From: Lachnospiraceae bacterium MD329
GTDB taxonomy: Bacteria > Bacillota > Clostridia > UBA1381
Direction of reading: 5' to 3'
NCBI GenBank assembly: GCA_010206265.1
Contig: VIQV01000029.1
Location: forward strand, 186,001-250,000
Length of the DNA: 64,000 nt
Made by a program: the position numbers and the translations under genes. Below are positions 54,392 through 60,520 of this stretch, one piece after another; within the stretch, counting starts at the first letter, position 1, and each line of letters starts with the position of its first letter. The notes under the pieces were generated by a model. The model worked only from the letters and a program-made list of their open reading frames with translations. It was not told the origin of the DNA and did no database searches.

Positions 54392-54420
54392 TTGACATAA
54401 TACCTATTATTTGGTATTAT
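54392..54420 (+). promoter_or_regulatory. Promoter of the dlt-like operon
   Basis: TTGACA (54392-54397), 17 bases, TATTAT (54415-54420). Confidence 0.7.
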
Positions 54421-54469
54421 ATAATTAGTAAGAATTGTGCCGGTGCAAGACGGCGGAACGGAGATTATT

Positions 54470-56014
54470 ATGGTACATCTGAACAGCGCGGTCAGGCTTT
54501 TGGACAAAGCTGCCGAAAAATACAATGACAAAACCGCAATTGCAGACGAATGGGGTGAAATTTCGTTCGCAGAACTGCAAAAACAGGGTAAATCTGTCGG
54601 AACTGCAATTATCAACGCAGACGCAGAAGGATATATGCCATCTCCCGTAATGGTATATCTTAAAAAAAGTATTTCGTGTATCGTCTGTTTTATGGGCGCA
54701 ATGTACAGCGCAAACCCGTATGTACCTACCGCCTACGATATGCCAGCCAACAGAATACAGAAAATCGTGGACAGCCTTCAGGGCAGAGGTCATATAATAA
54801 CAGACGCCAACGGTCTGGAAACATTGAAAACAATGGATATTCCCGAAACAATATCTATTCACGTATATGAAGAAATCATAAAAACCGAGGCAGATAACGT
54901 ACTGGTGGAAAAAACACTTTCCTCCGCTATTGATACAGACCCGATTTATATAATGTTCACTTCGGGTTCCACAGGAGCGCCCAAGGGTGTGACTGTACCG
55001 CACAGGGGAGTTATTGACTACGCAATGTGGGTAGCAAAAACTTTCGGCATTGATAAAACGTCCGTACTCGGCAATCAGGCGCCGTTTTATTTTGATAACT
55101 CAATATTTGATATATATTCGTGCCTTCTGACAGGCGCAAAAATGGTCATAATTCCGGAAACACTGTTTATGTTCCCTGTAAAACTGCCGGAATTTGTCCG
55201 TGATAACGACATTACAACAATTTTCTGGGTACCTACAGTTATGATTAACGTTGCAAATTCGGGCGTACTGTCTGAAATTGAACTTCCAAAGCTTGAAAAT
55301 GTGGTATTCTGCGGTGAAGTTATGCCGAATACACAGCTTAACATATGGCGTAAGGCGCAGCCGCACTGTACCTATGCGAATCTGTACGGACCGACGGAAA
55401 TTTCCGACGTATGTACCTATTATATAGCGGACAGACCGTTTAAGGACAGCGACCCGCTCCCCATAGGCAGAGCGTGCGAAAATATGCGTATTATAATCCT
55501 TAACGAACAAAACGAAATAGCAAAAACAAACGAACAGGGCGAAATTTGTGTAATCGGTACTGGCGTGTCGCTCGGTTACTGGAACAATCCCGAAATTACT
55601 CAAAAAGCGTTTATGCAGAACCCTGTAAATCCCTACTACGAGGAACGTATCTACCGTACGGGCGACCTCGCTTTTATAGACGACGAAGGACTGATTATCT
55701 ATCTTGGACGCAAGGATAATCAAGTTAAAGTCAAGGGAAACAGAATTGAGCTTGGAGAAATTGAAAACGCGGCAATGTGCGTAGACGGCGTAAAGGGCGC
55801 GTGCGCGGTATTTGACGAGAACAAACAGCAGATTGTACTGTTTGTGGAAAGTCAGACAGATTTTAAGCTCCGTAAAATGAATCTGGAACTTAAAAAATAT
55901 ATACCAAATTATATGCTGCCGTCGGGACTTATCGTAATGGACAAGTTCCCTCACACGGCAAATGATAAAATAGACCGCGTTACATTAAAAAACAGTCTTA
56001 AAACGGAGGCATAA
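54470..56014 (+). CDS. Amino-acid adenylation enzyme 1 (DltA-like carrier-protein ligase)
   Basis: 514 residues from the ATG at 54470 (CGGAGA upstream). Activates an amino acid as AMP ester and loads it onto the carrier protein encoded downstream. Motifs: A3 MFTSGSTGAPKGVT (about 162), A4 FYFDNSIFDIY with amine-binding Asp209, FCGEVMP with Cys281, A5 NLYGPTEISD, A7 YRTGDL, A8 GRKDNQVKVKGNRIELGEIE. A10 reads TANDKIDR, with Asp for the usual Gly but the catalytic Lys kept. Cys281 is at the place of the Cys that selects D-alanine in Bacillus DltA. First of two paralogues in tandem. Confidence 0.88.
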   Translation: MVHLNSAVRLLDKAAEKYNDKTAIADEWGEISFAELQKQGKSVGTAIINADAEGYMPSPVMVYLKKSISCIVCFMGAMYSANPYVPTAYDMPANRIQKIVDSLQGRGHIITDANGLETLKTMDIPETISIHVYEEIIKTEADNVLVEKTLSSAIDTDPIYIMFTSGSTGAPKGVTVPHRGVIDYAMWVAKTFGIDKTSVLGNQAPFYFDNSIFDIYSCLLTGAKMVIIPETLFMFPVKLPEFVRDNDITTIFWVPTVMINVANSGVLSEIELPKLENVVFCGEVMPNTQLNIWRKAQPHCTYANLYGPTEISDVCTYYIADRPFKDSDPLPIGRACENMRIIILNEQNEIAKTNEQGEICVIGTGVSLGYWNNPEITQKAFMQNPVNPYYEERIYRTGDLAFIDDEGLIIYLGRKDNQVKVKGNRIELGEIENAAMCVDGVKGACAVFDENKQQIVLFVESQTDFKLRKMNLELKKYIPNYMLPSGLIVMDKFPHTANDKIDRVTLKNSLKTEA

Positions 56015-56015
56015 T

Positions 56016-57548
56016 ATGGAACCCCTAATGCAAAGCGCCGTATGTCTATTAGACCGCGCGGCGGAAAAGTTTAAAGATAAAACGGTATTTGAGGATAAAG
56101 ACGGTAAAATCTCATTCGAAGAATTACGCGTGAAAAGCCGCCAAACAGCGAGCGGACTTATGCAAAACGTTATGACCGGCAGAAAATCACCTGTAATTGT
56201 GTATCTTCCGAAAAGTATCAATTCAATAATAAGCTTTATGGCGTCGCTTTACAGCGCCTCACCGTATGTACCGATTGATTACGCAATTCCGCTTGCTCGT
56301 ATGGAGAGAACAGTCGAAAATCTTAACCCAACTGCGATTATTACAGACGAGACAGGCAGGGATACGCTTGCGCCGTTAAATCTTAATACCAAAATACTTA
56401 TATTTGATGATTTGGTTAAACATACAATTGATGATAAGTCTATAGAACACGCGCAAAATAACGTATGCGACCTCGACCCTGCATATATTATGTATACATC
56501 AGGCTCAACGGGAGTACCTAAGGGTGTTACAATATCAAACAGAGGTGTGCTTGATTATATTGAATGGATTGCCGATACTTTTCCCGTTGACAGCAACAGT
56601 ATAATCGGAATGCAGTCGGCATTTCATTTTGACAATTCGGTGTTTGATATGTACACCGCATTCTACACGGGCGCAAAAACAATGATTATTCCTGAAATAC
56701 TGTTTATGTACCCTGAAAAACTGATGGATTATATGCTCGAAAGCAAGATTTCGTGTATATTCTGGGTACCGACTGTTATGATAAGCGTAGCAAACGGCGG
56801 TGTATTGGAGAAAACCCCGTTACCCGATCTGAAACTTATAATGTTTGCAGGAGAGGTTATGCCGAATACACAGCTTAATATTTGGAGAAAAAACCTTCCC
56901 GACTGTATGTATGTCAATATGTACGGACCTACCGAGGCAACTGACATAGCCACTTATTATATTGTAGACCGTGAATTTGAAAATCACGAAACACTGCCTA
57001 TCGGTAAGGTATGCGCGAATATGCGCGCACTTATTTTAAATGACGAAAATCAACAGTGTAAAACGGGCGAACAGGGTGAATTATGCATAAGCGGTACGGG
57101 TATTGCGCTCGGTTACTGGAACGCGCCTGATATTACTGAAAAAGCGTTTGTACAAAATCCGCTTAATTCCAAATATCACGACAGAATTTACCGTACAGGC
57201 GACCTTGTATATGAAAATGAAGAAGGTAATATAATCTTCATAGGCAGAAAAGACAGCCAGATAAAACTCCGCGGAAACAGGATTGAACTTGGCGATTTGG
57301 AAAGCGCCGCGGCTACTGTTGACGGCGCGGATAGTGTCTGCGCGCTTTTTGACGCTGACAGACAGAAAATTGTTTTGTTTATAGAAACATCTGTTGAAAT
57401 CAACGCAAGAAAATTCAAAACGGAATTAAAAAAATATGTCCCTGCATATATGGTTCCGTCACGAATTGTTACAATTAATAAATTCCCTCACACGCCCAGC
57501 GGCAAAATTGACCGCGTAGGGCTAAGAAAAGAATATATTGAGGGATAA
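56016..57548 (+). CDS. Amino-acid adenylation enzyme 2 (DltA-like paralogue)
   Basis: 510 residues, clear paralogue of the preceding gene along its whole length. A3 MYTSGSTGVPKGVT, A4 FHFDNSVFDMY (Asp206), A5 NMYGPTEATD, A8 GRKDSQIKLRGNRIELGDLE and a canonical A10 TPSGKIDR. At the Cys position of enzyme 1 it has Ala278 (FAGEVMP). The start lies one base after the first gene's stop with GGAGG in the overlap, so the two are translationally coupled. It may use a different amino acid or stereoisomer from enzyme 1. Confidence 0.88.
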   Translation: MEPLMQSAVCLLDRAAEKFKDKTVFEDKDGKISFEELRVKSRQTASGLMQNVMTGRKSPVIVYLPKSINSIISFMASLYSASPYVPIDYAIPLARMERTVENLNPTAIITDETGRDTLAPLNLNTKILIFDDLVKHTIDDKSIEHAQNNVCDLDPAYIMYTSGSTGVPKGVTISNRGVLDYIEWIADTFPVDSNSIIGMQSAFHFDNSVFDMYTAFYTGAKTMIIPEILFMYPEKLMDYMLESKISCIFWVPTVMISVANGGVLEKTPLPDLKLIMFAGEVMPNTQLNIWRKNLPDCMYVNMYGPTEATDIATYYIVDREFENHETLPIGKVCANMRALILNDENQQCKTGEQGELCISGTGIALGYWNAPDITEKAFVQNPLNSKYHDRIYRTGDLVYENEEGNIIFIGRKDSQIKLRGNRIELGDLESAAATVDGADSVCALFDADRQKIVLFIETSVEINARKFKTELKKYVPAYMVPSRIVTINKFPHTPSGKIDRVGLRKEYIEG

Positions 57549-57573
57549 ACTTATATAAAAAGGAGACATAAAA

Positions 57574-57819
57574 ATGGAAGAAATCAAGGACAAGCTCAGA
57601 GCTTTTATACAGGAGAAATTTGAAATTGACAACGACCCCGATTTTACAGACGACGTACATCTGTTTAACGAAGGTTTTGTAGATTCCTTCGGCGCGGTTG
57701 AAATAATACATTTTATTGAACAAACCTATAATATTGAAATAACTCAGAAGGATATTACTCTTTATCCTATGAACACAATTGATGAAATTGCAGAGGTTGT
57801 AGAGAGTAAATTATCATAA
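57574..57819 (+). CDS. dltC: Acyl/aminoacyl carrier protein, DltC-like
   Basis: 81 residues. Four-helix carrier with the phosphopantetheine Ser38 in FVDSFGAVEI. It receives the activated amino acid as a thioester and hands it to the MBOAT protein at the membrane. Acidic; length equals DltC. Ribosome site AAGGAG. Only one carrier serves both adenylation enzymes. Confidence 0.93.
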   Translation: MEEIKDKLRAFIQEKFEIDNDPDFTDDVHLFNEGFVDSFGAVEIIHFIEQTYNIEITQKDITLYPMNTIDEIAEVVESKLS

Positions 57820-57837
57820 ATCAAAGGGGCAGAATAA

Positions 57838-58986
57838 ATGTGGTATCTTGAAACTGACATTCTGCTGAGGCTTTTAATGGCAACAGGCTGTATGCTGCTG
57901 ATTTCGGGACTTTCACGGCTGATTCTGAAAAAAGATATCGGCCCAAAGGTACTGATTTTAGCCAGTATAGCGGTAATTGCCTATGTATCGCCGCAGCTTG
58001 CACTGTTCAGCGTCGGCTATTCGCTTATAACATTTTTACTCGCGAGGATTTTGAAACTGCTGAAAAAGACACGTCGGGTCTTTTTTGTGTTATTCAGTAT
58101 TATCTGTACAATACCTTTCTTTTACGGAAGAATAAACGGCTTTTTCCCGCAGTTACCCGTAATAATCGTGTTTATAGGTATATCATATCATATGCTGAAA
58201 GCTATAGACGTAATGTATTTCGTATATTATGCGGATATGGAGATTCCTTTTCTGACATATATGAACTATATGCTGTTCTTCCCAACGTTTACATCAGGAC
58301 CGATTTTCCGTTACAGGGACTTCCAGAAAGTTTTTAACAAGCCCGTACCTCTTACAACAGACAGGTTTATAATGTATGTAAAGCGGTTTATAAAAGGAAT
58401 GTTCAAAAAAATGGTTGTTCTTTATTTTGTCAGCACATTTTTTACGTTTCTTCTGGGACTGGAAAAGCATTGGTATATCAGCCTTTTAATTGTTATTTTC
58501 AGCTATCTGTTTTTATATTTCGACCTGTCGGGTTACAGCGATATTGCTATTGCGACAGGCTCGGTAATGGGATATACCGTACCTGAAAACTTCCGTAAAC
58601 CGTGGGCGGCGGCGTCATTTACTCAGTTCTGGCGTAACTGGCACATTACCTTGTCCGACTGGGTCAGAGAACATATTTTTGTTGTGCTGAACGGTAAAAA
58701 ACTCGGAAGACTTGCCTCTGCCGGAATGGGTTTTTTGGTTATGTTTATAATGGAAATGTGGCACGGCTTTACACTGCCGTACATATTCGGCGGTGTTTAC
58801 AACGGTTTATGTCTGGGACTTGAAAATCTTTTCGGACTTACTACAGTTGACAAACGTAAAATGAAAAAACCCGTCTACATTATCCGCTGTATTATAGTAA
58901 ACGGTTTATTTGCATTAAATACACTGCTTATGACGGTTACTCCTACACAATTGATTGATGTATTAGGAGGATTTATAAAGCTATGA
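57838..58986 (+). CDS. dltB: MBOAT-family membrane acyltransferase, DltB-like
   Basis: 382 residues, about 10-11 membrane helices. MBOAT signature: FLYFDLSGYSDIAIATG, FRKPWAAASFTQFWRNWHIT with LSDWVREHIF, and the catalytic His in EMWHGF (about 308). Transfers the aminoacyl group from the carrier across the membrane to teichoic acid or its intermediates. Starts 18 bases after dltC; ends overlapping the next gene by four bases. Confidence 0.93.
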   Translation: MWYLETDILLRLLMATGCMLLISGLSRLILKKDIGPKVLILASIAVIAYVSPQLALFSVGYSLITFLLARILKLLKKTRRVFFVLFSIICTIPFFYGRINGFFPQLPVIIVFIGISYHMLKAIDVMYFVYYADMEIPFLTYMNYMLFFPTFTSGPIFRYRDFQKVFNKPVPLTTDRFIMYVKRFIKGMFKKMVVLYFVSTFFTFLLGLEKHWYISLLIVIFSYLFLYFDLSGYSDIAIATGSVMGYTVPENFRKPWAAASFTQFWRNWHITLSDWVREHIFVVLNGKKLGRLASAGMGFLVMFIMEMWHGFTLPYIFGGVYNGLCLGLENLFGLTTVDKRKMKKPVYIIRCIIVNGLFALNTLLMTVTPTQLIDVLGGFIKL

Positions 58987-59846
58987 AAAAGATTGCGGTA
59001 ATAATTGCGGTTGTGCTGATGATTGCGGTAAGTGACTTGGCGCTGACGTATAATAATTTTATAAAAGACAGTGATTATTTTATAAAAAACGACTTTGAAA
59101 TAACCCAGAACCACCACCCCGAAAAAATATGGGACAAGGTGTTTTTCGGTAACAGTGTCGTTATTTCCTCATACATAGAGGAACAAAGTCAATCGGAGTA
59201 TATAAATCTCGGCTTGGATTACGGCGTCGTTACAGACCTGTGGAAAATGATAGAAATGCGTCATATAAATATCGGTTCGGAACTTGTTATAGGTCTGAAT
59301 TATCTTACGCTGTATGACGAATTTGAAACAAATCCAACTTACATCTGGCACAAACAGCCGTATGTACCGTATGCATATTTTGAACGCGACAGATTTTATC
59401 CGTTAATAACGGACGGCTTTGACAAGCTGTTAAACGGTCAGAATCCTCTGCCGTTTAAATATCTGCCTCAGGAAAAGCACGTTTACCACGGCGCGCTGTC
59501 GGACAGTGCGCTTGACGATACTTTAAAACGCTACGAGGAGGAATTTTTCAACCAGCCAATTGAAAAGTTCCAAAATAACCTTTCAGCGCTTGAAAAAGTG
59601 ATTGAATACTGCAATAAAAACAATATACAGGTAAGAGCGGTATGGATGCCGTGGAATCCAAAGTATGAAAAACCTTCGCTGTCAAATGAAGTACGTGCGG
59701 CGGCGGAACAGATTTTTAACCGATACGGTGTTGAAATGCTGAATCTTGAGGACGAACTGCCCTCGGAATATTTTTACGACACGGGACATCTTAATTATGA
59801 TGTGGGTTCACCGAGATTTACGGAAATTCTGGACAAATGGTTATAA
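58983..59846 (+). CDS. SGNH-like membrane-anchored protein in the DltD position
   Basis: 287 residues. One N-terminal membrane helix (about 4-22), then an extracytoplasmic SGNH/GDSL-type domain. The nucleophile block is FFGNSVV (Ser58), followed by NLGLDYGVVTDLW, and the terminal catalytic pair is DTGHLN (Asp266, His269). It is shorter than classical DltD (about 390) and reads GNS rather than GSSE, so it is a functional analogue or distant homologue, probably the last acyl-transfer or editing step. Overlaps dltB by four bases. Confidence 0.8.
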   Translation: MKKIAVIIAVVLMIAVSDLALTYNNFIKDSDYFIKNDFEITQNHHPEKIWDKVFFGNSVVISSYIEEQSQSEYINLGLDYGVVTDLWKMIEMRHINIGSELVIGLNYLTLYDEFETNPTYIWHKQPYVPYAYFERDRFYPLITDGFDKLLNGQNPLPFKYLPQEKHVYHGALSDSALDDTLKRYEEEFFNQPIEKFQNNLSALEKVIEYCNKNNIQVRAVWMPWNPKYEKPSLSNEVRAAAEQIFNRYGVEMLNLEDELPSEYFYDTGHLNYDVGSPRFTEILDKWL

Positions 59847-59857
59847 CGGAGGTTATT

Positions 59858-59965
59858 ATGAAAGCTCTGAAAAGTATAGGTATATTTTTACTGTATCTTG
59901 CAATGTTCATTCTTGTGTGTATCTTTTTTACAGGCAACGGAACATTTATATATGAGGCATTTTAA
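59858..59965 (+). CDS. dltX: DltX-like small membrane protein
   Basis: 35 residues: MKALKSIGIFLLYLAMFILV followed by CIFFTGNGTFIYEAF. A single membrane helix with a C-terminal FIYxxF motif, the hallmark of DltX, whose C-terminus docks with DltB and is needed for D-alanylation. Strong ribosome site GGAGG seven bases upstream, 11 bases after the SGNH gene. In most Firmicutes dltX comes first; here it closes the operon. Confidence 0.8.
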   Translation: MKALKSIGIFLLYLAMFILVCIFFTGNGTFIYEAF

Positions 59966-59998
59966 TTAATTAAGCAGTTAACGGAGGGCAGAATGAGA

Positions 59999-60024
59999 GA
60001 ACCCCCGCTGTAAAACGGGGGTTC
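59999..60024 (-). repeat. C5/G5 hairpin closing array B
   Basis: GAACCCCCG (59999-60007) / CGGGGGTTC (60016-60024). Counterpart of 38937-38963 in the other array. GGAGGGCAGA occurs just outside it on the plus strand (59983-59992) and again, inverted, at the start of the 49-bp repeat, making a terminal inverted repeat. Confidence 0.85.
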
Positions 60025-60050
60025 AATGCAACAAAAATCAATATGTTCCT

Positions 60051-60099
60051 TATTCAATTGTAATGTAAGCCGACATACTTACGTTCTCTGCCCTCCTTT
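60051..60099 (-). repeat. 49-bp perfect repeat, array B copy
   Basis: Reverse complement of 38859-38907 without a mismatch. It starts three to six bases after the terminator T run of array B unit 2. Confidence 0.9.
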
Positions 60100-60105
60100 A
60101 ACAAT

Positions 60106-60297
60106 AAAAAAGCGTTGCCTAAGCAACGCATAAAAATGCGATACTTAGGTTGTCGCCAAACAGACCATTATCTTTGCATAAATACACCAAGATTAAGTAT
60201 CACATTTTTTACAAAAAAAATGATGTACTTTATGCAAATTAAGTATTAAAGTCTGTTTGGCATATATTATTATAACACATTTCCTGTTTTTTGTAAA
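60106..60297 (-). ncRNA. Array B, unit 2: promoter, long hairpin RNA and terminator
   Basis: Minus-strand promoter TTTACA (60297-60292), 17 bases, TATAAT (60274-60269). GCCAAACAGAC at the 5' end (60261-60251 read on the minus strand) pairs perfectly with GTCTGTTTGGC (60165-60155), enclosing about 85 bases. The terminator is GCGTTGC (60112-60118) / GCAACGC (60123-60129) plus T run. CCTAAG/CTTAGG with CGCAT/ATGCG can form a competing hairpin. No ORF. Confidence 0.7.
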
Positions 60298-60306
60298 GAT
60301 AAAAAA

Positions 60307-60500
60307 CAAAAAATGCGCGGTTGAAACCGCGCATAAAAAAACAACACGGCTTCAACTTTTGCGTAATATTTTCATCAAATAACTCAAGATTTTCAGTAAT
60401 ATTAATCAAAGCCTATGTTTTTTTCAACATAAACCGAAAACATCAAGTTATTAAAAATATTACGCAAGATTATTATACCATATTAACTCATATTTGTAAA
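60307..60500 (-). ncRNA. Array B, unit 1: promoter, long hairpin RNA and switch-like terminator
   Basis: Minus-strand promoter TTTACA (60500-60495), 17 bases, TATAAT (60477-60472). The RNA starts at about 60467: 14 bases (60467-60454) pair perfectly with 60372-60359. The terminator is ATGCGCGGTT / AACCGCGCAT (60313-60334) plus T run. GTTGAAGCCG (60356-60347) can instead pair with CGGTTTCAAC, breaking the terminator. Shares the CATAGGCTTTG loop and the 3' module with array A unit 2. Confidence 0.7.
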
Positions 60501-60520
60501 GATATAAAAAGGAGAAAATT

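Noticed and set aside
38471-60500. Composite transposon or genomic island bounded by the inverted repeats
   Set aside because: No transposase or integrase lies between or near them, and the segment contains housekeeping genes (rlmD, gapA).
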